Origin: Aedes albopictus
Taxonomy: Eukaryota > Arthropoda > Insecta > Diptera > Culicidae
Assembly: GCF_035046485.1 (NCBI RefSeq)
Contig: NC_085138.1
Span: 93,599,766-93,663,765, forward strand
Length of the DNA: 64,000 nucleotides
Direction of reading: 5' to 3'
Part shown: piece by piece, positions 46,090-57,557 of the stretch
Layout: the number at the start of each line of letters is the position of its first letter
How positions within the stretch are numbered: the first letter of the stretch is position 1
The notes under the pieces: model-generated
Seen by the model: the letters and a program-made list of their open reading frames with translations, nothing else
Told to the model about the DNA's origin: nothing
Database searches by the model: none
Position numbers and translations under genes: made by a program

Positions 46090-48190
46090 GTTCAAGTTTA
46101 ACTGTCATGAAATAGTCCAGATATCACTAATAAGACCGATTCCTGCAGAAATCGCTTCAAAAAATCTTTCGAGATTTATTACGGCATTTCCTTCAACATT
46201 TTTTTTGTAAATACTTCCTTGAGTTTTTATAGAAATCCCTTGGCTAGATGATTAAAAAATTCCCTAGCCATTTTACTAGACTTTGCTCTGTAACTCTTTT
46301 TGGCTTTTTGGAAATCCGTCGGCAATTTGTTTGAAAGTAACTTCGGTAATTTCTTTAAGGGCTTCTCCTGCAATTTTTTTCAGAAATCCATTCTTAATTT
46401 CATTGCGAATTTCTTCCGCAATACAATTGGAAATACTTTCGGCATATCTTTGGCAATTGTTTAGATAAATATTTTCGGTATCACATAGGCATTTTTTTTA
46501 AATGAATTCATGAGAAAATTCGTTCTTCATTATTTCTAAAGATTCTTATGCATATTATCATGGATTTTTTTGTCATTTCTTTTCTTCATTGTCTTCGAAA
46601 ATTCCATATTTACTTCTTATGAATAGTTTTTGATATGTCCTGCGGAAGTTTATTCGGAGAATCCCTTAGAAATTTCACGCGAAATTTCTTAGACGCTGCT
46701 TTTAGCAATTCAGTTGTCAATTCCTTGTTATTTTTTGGAGAATTTTCTCACGAATTATCTATAATTTTTTATGTAACTTTTTTACTCATAATCTAGGAAA
46801 AAATCTTCCGGGATTTCTTTCAAATTTGTTTTTAATATTTTTTTTTTGGAATTTAGTGGTTGTTGAATTTTATGGCTATTTTAAGCCATAAAATTCAACA
46901 ACCACTTTCTATGAAACTTGTTCTATTAGTTTCTGGAGAACTTTTGCTTGGTAATCGTGAATTTTATCTGAATAATGACTGAAGAAATCTCCAGAAAATT
47001 CAACTGAACAGTTTTCATTCATTAATTCCGTCAGGAGTTCTTCGAAGAAATTCGTCTCCAGAGGAATAATAACAAAATTATATCTGAAATATTACCTACG
47101 ATTTCTTGTCGAATTCCCTTGGAGAAAAAATCCTAGCAGAATAACAGACGAATTTCTTTGGCATTTTATAAGAACTAATTGAGAAATTTCATCAACAATT
47201 TATTTTATTATTCTTTCGGCTGAAAGGAAAATTTCTTTCAGAAGTTTCTTCGGCAAATGGTGTTTTAGAAAACAAAATATTTATATTTTTCGTAGCCTAA
47301 ACAAAGTAAGATATTTTTTAGAGTATAACATCATTTATTTGCTTTTCAATATTTTCGTTTAGGTAGGTAGTCAAATAAACAAAGCAGATTTAATTCACTT
47401 TGATAAATGACAATCGATAAAGTGATAGCTCGCCCTGGAGAAAAAAAAATCAAATTATTTTTTTAAATGCGTTTTAAAAGTAGTTCTGAGGTAAAAAATA
47501 TGAAGCTCTGTATTTTGATCCCTTTTCCCATGGAGGTTATTTATATGAAATAGTCTGGATACCATTAAAGAGCCAGATAAGTTAGAAAGTTACCTCGAAA
47601 AATCCTTTGAAAATTATTACAGTATTTCCATTAAAATAAACCCGTGGAAATTCTTTCGGGAGTTTATATGAAAAATCCTCTGCTGGTTGATTTACTTTCT
47701 GAAATATATTTTGTTAATTCTTTCACGCATTTTTTCGGAAACTATTTGACAATACAGTGCAAATGCACTGAGAAAACCCTTCCAGCTTTTCCCCTGCAAT
47801 TTCTTATGAAAACCATTTTGCTATTGGTTTGGGAATACCTTCTATAACTCTGTCGGGAATTTCCCCTTCCTTGGGAAATCCATAGTCAATTTTATAGTGA
47901 ATTCCCTTTGCAATGCCTTTGAATATGTTTAGGCAATGATTTCCGGAATTTCATCCGTACTGTTTCAACTTATTCAGAAATTCTTACGGCTGTAATTCAT
48001 CTAGGATTTTTTCTCTAAAGTAATTCGACAAGATATTGTAGGTAATATTATAGATAAAATTTTGTTAGTAATCCTCTGGGAACCAATTTCTAAGTAGAAC
48101 TCGTGATGGAATTACTGCATGAAAACCCTACAGTAATATTTTATGGACATTCCTTCAGATAAAATACACGAAGCAATTTCCACAGAAGTT
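46090..48190. repeat. Quasi-periodic AT-rich core of the foldback element
   Basis: Variants of aatttcttcgg, gaaatttcttc and attccttgg fill the core. It includes a perfect 23-bp-stem hairpin (46855-46906). About 48500-48650 holds two imperfect copies of a block with cgaaccagctgrttttg...gtaaacat. No open frame longer than about 67 codons was noticed. Confidence 0.55.
46855..46906. repeat. Perfect hairpin: 23-bp stem, 6-base loop
   Basis: AGTGGTTGTTGAATTTTATG (46855 and onward, stem to 46877) pairs perfectly with 46884-46906 across the loop ATTTTA. The surroundings are degenerate, so a perfect stem looks recent or constrained. Confidence 0.8.
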
Positions 48191-49800
48191 GGGTTCTTTG
48201 CCCTACTAACAAAATTAGCCACATAAGAGCTTATGATACAAATGCAATCGGAAGAAAGCTCTTTTAAGGTCTTATTCAGCAAAAATGTAAGTTGGGTAGT
48301 AAAATCGAGACTTTCATTTGCTTTACTGTAATTTTATGCACGGAAATAAAAAAAAACAGTTTTGATAATTTGACCGCAAATCAAATAGAAGATGTTATAT
48401 TGTATTTTTTACGAATAATCAGACTTAAGCGACGAAATTGAACTCGCCCTAATATGGTACTAACCTAACATTTATGACACATTTTCACCTTCTTTCCCTG
48501 ATTCAGGCGAAACCAGCTGATTTTGCTATGAAAACATAAACAGCTGGTAGCTGAGAACAATAAGGATGGACGTAAACATCGGCGAACCAGCTGGTTTTGT
48601 TGTGTAAACATTACCAGCTGGTGGACCGAGAACAAAAGACCTTAGTGGTAAACATTGAGACTGCTGGCGAAAACTGTCACATTATCGGGCGAGTTGCAAA
48701 AACCCTGCGACTGAGATTGACAGTGAAATCGAAAGCGAAATATGAGTACAACAAAATTTAGTGCATCAAAGTCTAAGTCGAAAAAAAACACAATATTTAC
48801 ACTGAATAAATATTTTGTTCTTCGCACCGCATATTCAGCTGAAATCACTGGAAGTGGCCGGAACCCGGAATTGGAGTAATTGAAGTAGGAACCCGGCGTG
48901 GCCCTGTGAGGTCTAAAACAGTCACCACTCACATTCTTACCAAAAATAGATATGAAATGATAGTTGCACTTTATGCGTAGTAAACTTAACCTGACATGGC
49001 TGGAATCCGGATCCAGAAGAACTGGACCAAGATCCGGAAGTGGCTATATGACCTCGGTGAGCTCTCAAACAGTTACTACTCACATGCCTGTTGAAAATAG
49101 ATATGAATTGATATGTCCCACCGTATATTTAGTTTACTTCACTTGAAATGGCCGGAATCCAGATCCGGAGGAACTGGACTAGGATCCGGAAGTGGCCATA
49201 TGACCTCAGCGGGGTCCAAAATAGTCACCACTCACATGCTTATTGAAAATAGATATGAATTAATATGTTGCACCATATATTTAGCTGATTTCACATGAAA
49301 TGGCCGGAATACGGATCCGGAGGAACTGGACCTGGATCTGGAAGTGGCCATATGACCTCGATGAGGTCTCAAATAGTCACCCCTCACATGCATATTGAAA
49401 ATAGATAAGAATTGATATGTCGCACCGTATATTTAGCTGACTTCACTTGAAATGGCCGGAATCCGGAACCGGAGGAACTGGACCTGGATCCGGAAGTGGC
49501 CATATGACCTTGGTGAGGTCTTAAATAGTCACCACTAACATCCTTACTAAAAATAGACATGAAATGATGTGCCGCACTCTATATTATGCTGACTTGATTG
49601 AAAATAGCCTGGTGCGGAACCCGGAAAACCGGGTTCGGGACCTAAAAGTGGCCAAAGAGGCCACTTCCCGTCACCTGCCGGTCACGAGACCATCACGAAT
49701 CGATTTAGAATGGTTTTTTCCTTTGGGATACATACTTTTCATTGCTTCAAACCAGCGGCAAAAATAAGTTCCGTTTTTTGGCTCGATTTTGCCCACTGTG

Positions 49801-50115
49801 CCGTTTTAGCTGGTAAGTTGAGTCGGTGAATTTATCATTGTTCTACTCAGGCGTTGGTGTAGATATCGTAGAGGAGGTGATTATTGCCGGTTTTGACGGC
49901 TTCCTTCCCTCCATGAGCAACCCACGCTGGCTTGTCCCGTCTGCAGCAGCGTTTCACTTCCTATTCTAAAGTCGAATACCGCCGACGGTACTCGTCTTTA
50001 GCTACTCTGGTTCTTGTTCGCTCTATCGCGGCATTTACTCTCTACGCTCCTCAGTCTTCTTCCAGGTTGCTCTTTTTGCTGAGTGCGCAGCTCAACCAGG
50101 TTATGCTCGCTGGTT
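49801..50115 (-). pseudogene. Non-LTR retrotransposon linker fragment, part 1
   Basis: On the minus strand, frames interrupted by stops show RTRVAKDEYRRRYS, RRDKPAWV and LYDIYT, then run into QLK at the foldback junction. This matches the region between endonuclease and RT in RTE/CR1-like elements. It is upstream of the part at 44765-45011 in the original element. Dead copy. Confidence 0.65.
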
Positions 50116-50121
50116 TCAATA

Positions 50122-50250
50122 AGGCGCCGTCCACACATTACGTAACGCTCTAGGGGAGGGGGGAGTACGCCCGAGCGTTACGGCCCATATAACAATTTTA
50201 AGGTTTTCATACAATAAATCGTTACTGAGGGGGTGAGCTAGAGCTCCAGG
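50122..50250. mobile_element. Partial MITE related to 369-522
   Basis: It starts ggcgccgtccacacattacg, close to the left end of the element at 369, followed by the G-rich gggagggggga typical of that family. A matching right end is not evident, so it is truncated or decayed. Confidence 0.4.
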
Positions 50251-50279
50251 TAGAGTTTACCCTAGAAGTTGATTTGAGA

Positions 50280-52620
50280 ACCCCTTTATAAAACCCTGCT
50301 TGGATTACTTCCGAAATCGCTCCATGGATTCTTTAGAAAATCGTCCAGAAATTTTACTCAGAAAGCATTCCAAGGTTTCCTTGTGAAATTCTTTCGGAAC
50401 ATTCTACATGGATGGTTTCAAAATTTCCTGTATCATTTCGTTCTGAAATCCTTCAGAATTAAAAAAAAATACTCTAAAACAACTCCCATGGATTACACCA
50501 GATTTTCTTCACCACAATTTCTTCATGAAATCAAAAGTTTAGAACTCCTCCAGAAATTTCTCTATCCTCCACAATTCTTCCAAGGTTTCCTTCATAAATC
50601 TTTGTGGAGATTTCTTCAGAAATGCTAAATGGAATTCCTCCAAGATTTTGCCCAAGTATTTCTTTAATAAATCGTCTATGGATTCGGTCTTAAAATCTAA
50701 CAAATTTTTTTTCAGAAATTCCTCCATCGGTTTCTTTAGAAATTCTTCCCAGGATAATTTGGGAAGTTTCTCAATGTTCCGTCAAATATTCCCTCAAAAA
50801 TTTCCCCAAGAATTCTTTTGAGTAAATTTCCATGGGCACCATGTGAAACCCCGCCAGGGATTATTATAAAAACTTCTTAGGGGATTCAATGAACTTATCT
50901 AGAAATTCCACTGAGGGTTTCTCGAAGAGTTTCTCAATTTTTTTCTTCAGGAAATTTTTAAGAAATTCCTCCTGGGATTTCTTCAAGAAAATCCCTCTAG
51001 AGATTTATTCAAGAAAATTTTGAGATTTTTACATGGATTCTGCTTGATTTTTTCTTAGAACTTCCTTCAGGGGTTCTTTCCAAAATTTTTGCTCGGATTT
51101 CTTCACAAATATCTCAAGAGACTATTTTTTATAATTGTAGAGATTTTTTAGGAATTTCATCAACAGTGCTTCGCATGGATTTTTCACAAATTCATCGGAA
51201 ATGTCTTTGAAAATTCTAAAGAATTTTTTTTCGGAAATTCTTTCGAGAATTCCTTGCAAAATTCATTCAGGAATTTCTATAGATAGTATTATTTTTGGAA
51301 ATTGCTCCTGCAGTTCTGTCAGAAATATCTCCCGAAATTCCGGCATGGATTTCTGCAGGAATTGATTCAGATATACTTCCAGGATTATTTTCAGAAGTTT
51401 TCGCAGAAATTGTAGGAAAAATATGTGAAGAATTTTTGAAAGAGTTTCTTAAAGGTTTTTAAGGAATTTCCGGGTTATATTTGAAGATTTCCAGAAGAAA
51501 TTTTTGAACATTTTCTGACGGGATTCCCGGACAAAAACCCCAGATAAATATCTGACGGTATCTTTGGTGGAATCCCTGGATAAATATCTGGGAAATTCTT
51601 TGAGATACCTTCTAATTCCTGATTAAAAACATGAGAAGCTTCTGGAAAAACTCTGGAAATAATGCTAAGGAAGCATTGCATGAGAAATTTCTTAAAGGGT
51701 TGCTGGACAAATCCGTGGAGAATAGGAACCTCCACAAAAATAACTGCAGAAATCGCTGCAGAAACTACAGACAAAGGTACTAGTGAAATTCTTGAAAAAA
51801 TGCCTCAATAAATTTCTGTGGGAGCTCTGGAGAATTTTAATAAGAAATCCTTGGAAAGCCTCCTGGAGATAAATTGAAAAGAATTCTTCAAAGATTTTTT
51901 TAAACACTTTCAAAAGTAATATGTACATAAACATTTATGAAGAACTGGAGAAATTTCTTAAAGAAATCCTGCAGAAATTAAAAAAAAACCTAAAGGAATC
52001 ACTAACCAACTTTTGTAAGAAAACATGTTTTCTTGAAGGAATGTTTGGATAAATACCTGGTAGAACTTGAAAAATCTTTGCAGGTGTTAAAATAACAATT
52101 TCAAGAAAAAATCCAGCAAAAACTATTCCTGAATCTATGTTTTGCCATTTTTCAATAAAATCTATTACTTATTTAAGAATAGTTACTGCATGTATTGCTG
52201 AGATAATCTTTAAACCAATATCGGAATAATTTCTGGAAGAATCCCAGAAGAATGGTCTTAATGCATTCTTAGTTAACCCTGGAGGAACACCTGGAAGAAC
52301 TTCTGTAGAAACCCCTGGAGAAATTTCCAGAAGAATCTCTTGAGAATTTTAGACTTTCGAAAAAATGCCTGAGAAAATCCCTGATTATGTAGAATTATGT
52401 ATGAAAGAATCTCTGGAATTTCTGATAGAGTTAGTGGAAAATTCCTGAATTTCTGGCAGAATTTCTAGAGAAATCACAAAGGAATACTTCGGGAGAATAC
52501 CTAATGATATCCCTGGAAGATTTTTTTTCTGTCGATTTCCCTGGAGGATTCCAAGGAGAAAATTGTAAGGAAGTGAATGGCAAAGAAGTCATTCTAAAAT
52601 AATTCTCAGAGGAACCCGAC
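50280..52620. repeat. AT-rich quasi-periodic degenerate DNA (2.3 kb)
   Basis: Left half in the ttccttcagaaattcctcc orientation, right half (from about 51400) in the gaagaaatttttgaaa orientation. The orientation therefore switches within one tract. No coding signal or element ends. Confidence 0.55.
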
Positions 52621-53110
52621 TAGGTGGGAAAAACAAAATTATAATAGGTTGTGTTAATTTGTTACAATGATTTCTGTAACAACCAACGGTTGTTAAAAAA
52701 CATGTACCGTTAGTAGTTAAAATAACAAAAATATAACAAGTTGAAATATAACCGTAACAAGATCATATCAAATTTTGTTAGACTAAACTTGCGAAATCAT
52801 ATCATATCATATCATATTTCAGAACAAATTTGTTACAAGATTTGAAATAATTTTGTTACAAATAATATAACAAAGATTGCAATACACGTATAATGAAATT
52901 ATGTTAGAGGAAAATATATTATAATGCATAATATAACACGTGTTGTTATACATCTGTTTGAACAAATGAAACAAGTTTTGTTATAATTTAGTTACTAAAA
53001 TTATATCAAATGTTAGTATAATTTTGCTGTGGATATTGACGTGCATAAATCCTTATCATCTATTGTTATTTCTAACAACAGTTGTCATAATTTTGTTATG
53101 ATGTTATGTG
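52621..53110. repeat. TTGTTA/TAACAA-rich block
   Basis: Many copies of ttgttataattttgtta, ataacaa and ttgttacaa in both orientations, plus a short (tcata)n run at 52796-52817. The block is very AT-rich, and frequent self-complementary pieces suggest a decayed palindromic element family. Confidence 0.5.
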
Positions 53111-54774
53111 CTTCTGATAGGAAAGTCCAGGCTCTTCCTCGGTAATAACAGATATTTGTTGTGAAAAAATAATTCACGTAGGGGTTTTCTTGGAAAATTT
53201 CCTAATTAGGCGCAATTTTGAAGTGGATGAAGGTATGCCAGTATAGAGGTCGCAGCAATTTGGAAACCTTGAGTAATCAGCTCTGATTTTACCATGACAA
53301 TGTTGTTAATAAAATACGTTAAGGTGAATCGGTAACATGAGTTAAATAACATTTCATTGCAGTTTGTTCGTATACAGGCAACAAACAATGTGAAAGTTTT
53401 TCACACTTCACTAAACCACAATCTACTCTGCATTCCACCATGACAAGTATGTACACTTACGCGCGTGCTGAAACAACTTTACCACACCCCAAACCGTTCT
53501 TCCACCATTCAAACGGAAACTTGAAAAAGAAAATCCCTTCATCAAGCATTCTTCGAGTGGAATTCCCACTAATTCTAAAATAGTTTCTCCCTCTGTCAAC
53601 AACAGCCAGAACGATGGCATCTCTCAGCCAACTACACAGCACATACATAGCTTTCGGAGGAACAACACAATTTTTCAACTTTGAGAAAAAATCAACAAAA
53701 TTGCAACCTTGCACACACAGAACGAACCTCCTCCCCGCTCTGGCACTAACTGTTTCCGAGAAGCTTACTGGAACAGTAACAAGTGCAGTACAACAGCAAG
53801 TGTGTGTGTGTGATGCTTCTTCCCCGATACGCTGCACTTACTTGGCAGTACTTTGTCCCAGTTAAAAGCATCTAATTTTGTGTTGCACTTTTGCCACACA
53901 GTACATAAAGCATTTCTCCAACGTGCCGTGACATACCTAGTCGTTGTGTTCCGGCTGGAATCCCCTACCTTCCTGCAAACGCACAAAATTGTAACATCGG
54001 TCGTGTTGATTTTCTGACAACTTTTTTCCTGTTTTTTTCCCTAATCGACCTCAACCTGCTGGAATGAAAACGTTGTCCGGCTCTAGCCGGACAGTTCACT
54101 CGGACATAGATGGTTCACTAATTCTTTCTGGTACATCGAGGTCCATTGTACGGCAGGCATCACAGTTGCCGTGCCGTACAATGGACCCGGTTATAAAACA
54201 ATCACAAGGGCAATCGAATCAAAGTTGGATGGAGTTCCTTCTTGTGTCCGATGAGGCGCTGTGTAAGATCTGGCTGGACGATGGAAACTCGGTGCACGAG
54301 AACAATCATGTCAGAACATACGAGTGTGTTACAACGAAACGTTGATGCTATTCGTTGTGGTCGGTGCACTGATGATACACAGTAAGTGCAGTATGTACAC
54401 CTAATAGTCAATGACAACGATGTAGTTCAGTAATTTGTTCTGCTACAATGGAGTTCTATTTTTGTGCAGTGATTGGAAAAAAAACCTGACACTGCCCATT
54501 TGTATAACTGTAGGTCAGATCATTCTTCAGTGTCTTCAAAACCTTACTATCGAAAGAGAACTTCTATCTAGGTAACCTTGTGAACCCGGTCTTTGCCACT
54601 TTAGGTAACAATAAAATGGCAAAGTCAGGTGTTATGCCTCGAGCATGTATGCTTGTCAACAACGCAATTGTCGCTACATTCTTAACTTACTGCCAGAGAT
54701 GTACATGTTTGATGTACCTGTTGAAAACATTTTCAGAAAGAACTATCCATGTGATACGGCCTCTAGTGGTCAAA
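53111..54774. other. Unassigned island of unique-looking DNA
   Basis: It has higher GC and less repetition than the neighbours. Candidate frames (126 aa at 53457-53837 minus; 93 aa at 54064-54345 plus) match no family I know. Splice-like gtaagt strings occur on both strands (for example complement at 53455 and about 53837), but no exon chain could be built. The block at about 53208-53305 is shared with 42168-42250. Confidence 0.35.
54140..54187. repeat. Perfect hairpin: 16-bp stem
   Basis: GGTCCATTGTACGGCA (54140-54155) pairs with TGCCGTACAATGGACC (54172-54187). The loop region also contains ggca/ttgcc that can extend the pairing. No flanking duplication was found. Confidence 0.75.
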
Positions 54775-55047
54775 GGGTTCATATAGTCACAGCTGTGAAT
54801 GCGTGGGTATTCAGCATTGACCATGTTGAGGGTGACGGGTTTGATTCCTAATCGCTCCAGAATTTTTTTCGTAAATGAAATTTCCTTGACTTACATTGAG
54901 TATCTTCGTGCCTGCCACACAAGCAAAATGGTAATTGGCAGAAGAAGCTTTCATTTAATGTCTGTGAAAGTGCTCGCTCATAGAAAGAACCCTAATCTGA
55001 GAAGTAGGCTTTGTCCCAGTAGGTACGATACGCAGAAAAGAAGAAAT
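54775..55047 (+). mobile_element. tRNA-derived SINE (Feilai-like), diverged copy
   Basis: It aligns with the copy at 9291-9574: gcgtgggtattcagcattgaccatg, gagggtgacgggtttgattcc (B box with one change), atttccttgac, gtatcttcgtgcctgccacac and ggctttgtcccagtaggtacg. It is more diverged than the 9291 copy, with several small deletions. Confidence 0.78.
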
Positions 55048-56244
55048 AGGCTTTTAAGCTTTTATGAGGCATACAAATTTACAATCTTCCCACTCGTACT
55101 TATGTCTATTCCATATCAATAAAGTCATGAATCGGGAAAATTGCATTCACCACACGCAACTGAACTATTCCGAACGATAAGGCTCAAACGTTAACATTTT
55201 CAAACTTAAAAAAAAACTGGAAAGAAATGAACTTCTCTATTTTGAGTCACCGTACAGCGAAAATCTGCATACATTTGGTCCCTTCGGCCCAACCCGGTGC
55301 GGTTATACCATTGAGGTCCTGAAATGCTTAATGGAAAATTTCCTATCACATCCCTTTGCATCGGTCGATAGATTCGAACGATGGATTAATCTTTTAATTT
55401 GAGGTCGTCCTCCATGCGTTGCGTTAGCTGATCTGTTGGGCATTTGTGCCCTATCTTTCCTACTTCTTCTACTGAGCAAGCATATCCCACTGGGCAAAGA
55501 TTGTTCGTTGCCGATAAAAATCCAATCGCCAAACGTTTTGTGCTCATACGATTCAATGCTTTCTAATAGCCTTAGTTCGCTGTTTGCTAACCTCTAAGAG
55601 TCGACATTTTCCATGGGTGTAAGTAGGAAGAGCTCTTCGAGGATTCTGTTGCACAACTATCAGAAATTGAATAAACAGTTTTAGTTACTGAAAAACGATA
55701 TCCTGTTGGCCACCCAACAGCTTAGCACAATCTTGGTTGATCTTGGGCATGAAATTCGATATGGTATTTTTGCTGGACTTTTTTCTGAAGGAGCATCAGT
55801 TTTTTCAGTGATTTTTCAGGAATTTCACGTGGGATTCCTTATGGTCCTCCAGAGGTTCTTTCTAAGAATTTCAAAATAATTCCTTCATCACACAAAAAAT
55901 CGTCGTTAAAAAGTTTTTAAAAATTTGGTTTGTTAAAAAAAACACAAAGCCAACACCCATTTGAAAAAAGGGGAGTCCAAAAAAGCACATTTCCCATATT
56001 TTTTATTTTCAAACCGTCATGGCTTTTGAACCAATAGACCGATTTGCAATCTTTTTTCACGAATTAATCTGATTTTCACAATGTTGGACTACAACGATCA
56101 CATTTTTTTAATATTTTTCTTTTTAAGGGAAGCTCAACTATTTTTACGTAACATTTCAAAAAATAGGAATGTTCTTCAAATCGTTTTTAAGCCGCTTTTT
56201 TTTTGAAAATTTCAAATCTTGTTTGCGTATATGTATGAAATGAC
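55048..56244. other. Unassigned AT-rich DNA
   Basis: Mixed composition, then T-rich DNA from about 55880 (runs such as gtttttaaaaatttgg and cgatttgcaatcttttttcacg) that looks like decayed transposon sequence related to the inverted-repeat element on its right. No gene was recognised. Confidence 0.3.
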
Positions 56245-57557
56245 CATTAGGCTGCGGCTTATTTTTCAAAAGTTGTTGAAACCTCTTTTGGATTCAAATG
56301 ACACAAAAAGAGAAACCTCTGAGTTTAAGCAAAAAATATTGAGATTTAGAGGTCGCGCAATCGCTTCAAAGTTGAATTTTCGAGTAATAAAAAGGTGTTT
56401 TCACTTCAAGTGTCATAACTTTCTCAATTTTCAACCGATTTTCAATCTTTTTTTTATAAATTTCTCACAAATTAAATTTCGAATAAACTCGTAGAACCTA
56501 ACTTTTTTCCAAAGTCACGCAAAATATGAGTTTTTGAAAATTTAGTTTATTTTTTTCTTCTTTTTACATAAATTTTTAACTTTAGAGTCCTATAACATTT
56601 TAACCGTTTGACCAATTTTAAATTTTTTAGCTTGATTTTGTAGATTTTTTGTTGCCTAAGAATGCTGTGAATAAAATGTACCTTTAAAAAATCGTTTAAA
56701 AATAGATAAATACCAAATTGAACGGTTTTTGGTATTTATCTATTTTGAAACGATTGAAACACGTATTTTATTGGAAAAAAATATTTTTGGCAAAATTTCA
56801 TCATGCTTAGTTTCGGGCTCAAAGTTAAAAATTTGTTCTCAATAATCATATGGAAGCCTTAAACTTCAGTTTTTGGAGTGTTCTGAATCAAAAAATATTT
56901 CCATGTTCGAAATACGAGGAAAAAAAATGAAAAAAAAAATCCTCCGATATGTTTCATATCCCTAAATATGATGCTAAGTATCTGGTTTGGAGTAATAAAT
57001 TGCCAATAATCGTCAAAATCTCCAATTTTGCATGAAAAAATCAAGTTTTAAGGCATGTTTTGGCAGTTTTTGGTAAAAACTATCATAAAAATGACTACTT
57101 TGATGAAAAGTTTGTTTGAGACAAAGATAGGCAACAAAAATATCTACAAAAGCAAGCTAAAAAATTTAAAATTGGTCAAACGGTTAAAAAGTTATAGGAC
57201 TCTGAAGTTCAATTTTTTTGTAAAATGAAGAAAAAAATAAATTAAATCTTCAAAAACTCATATTTTGCGTGACTTTGGAAAAAAATATGTTCTACGAGTT
57301 TATTCGAAATTTAATTTGCGAGAAATTCATAAAAAAAAAAGATTGAGAATCGGTAGCAAATTGAGAAAGTTAAAGCACTTGAAGTGAAAACACCTTTTTA
57401 TTACTCGCAAATTCAACTTTGAAGCGATTGCGCGACCTCTAAATCTCAATATTTTTGGCCTAAACTCAGAGGTTTCTCTTTTTGTGTCATTTGAATCCAA
57501 AAGAGCTTACGAATTCCAGGTTTCAACAACTTTTGAAAAATAAGCCGCAGCCTAATG
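56245..57557. mobile_element. Inverted-repeat (foldback) element, about 1.3 kb
   Basis: CATTAGGCTGCGGCTTA (56245-56261) is mirrored exactly at 57541-57557. The arms run about 440 bp each with good pairing (for example gaggtcgcgcaatcgcttcaaag against its complement at about 57420-57442). They surround a ~430-bp middle that holds a separate small hairpin (56690-56758). A clear TSD was not found. No transposase. Confidence 0.75.
56690..56758. repeat. Hairpin within the foldback core, stem about 27 bp
   Basis: aatagataaataccaaa pairs with tttggtatttatctatt. Pairing extends outward through aatcgttt/aaacgatt with one slip. It lies off the symmetry centre of the host element, so it may be an independent insertion. 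Confidence 0.7.

Larger units (their letters stand above)
45012..49800. mobile_element. 4.79-kb foldback transposon with 152-bp subterminal repeats
   Basis: The ends are inverted: CACAGTGGGCAAAATCGAGC at 45012 and its complement ending at 49800. A 3-bp TSD, CCG, lies at 45009-45011 and 49801-49803. Each arm is about 0.97 kb: a unique ~200-bp tip, then five ~152-bp units (left starts 45219, 45371, 45523, 45675, 45821, with the 5' edge of a sixth at 45969; right mirrored at about 48829-49583). The ~2.8-kb middle is quasi-periodic AT-rich DNA with no transposase. Removing the insert rejoins an RT frame as QLKRWFEYFEQL. The short TSD and CAC ends fit the CMC group (CACTA/Mirage/Chapaev), tentatively. 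Confidence 0.88.

Noticed and set aside
45012..49800. Transib assignment based on CACAGTG tips
   Set aside because: Transib makes 5-bp duplications, while the restored reading frame fixes the duplication here at 3 bp.
53457..53837. 126-aa minus-strand frame as a gene
   Set aside because: No family resemblance and no consistent exon chain; kept only as an unassigned island.
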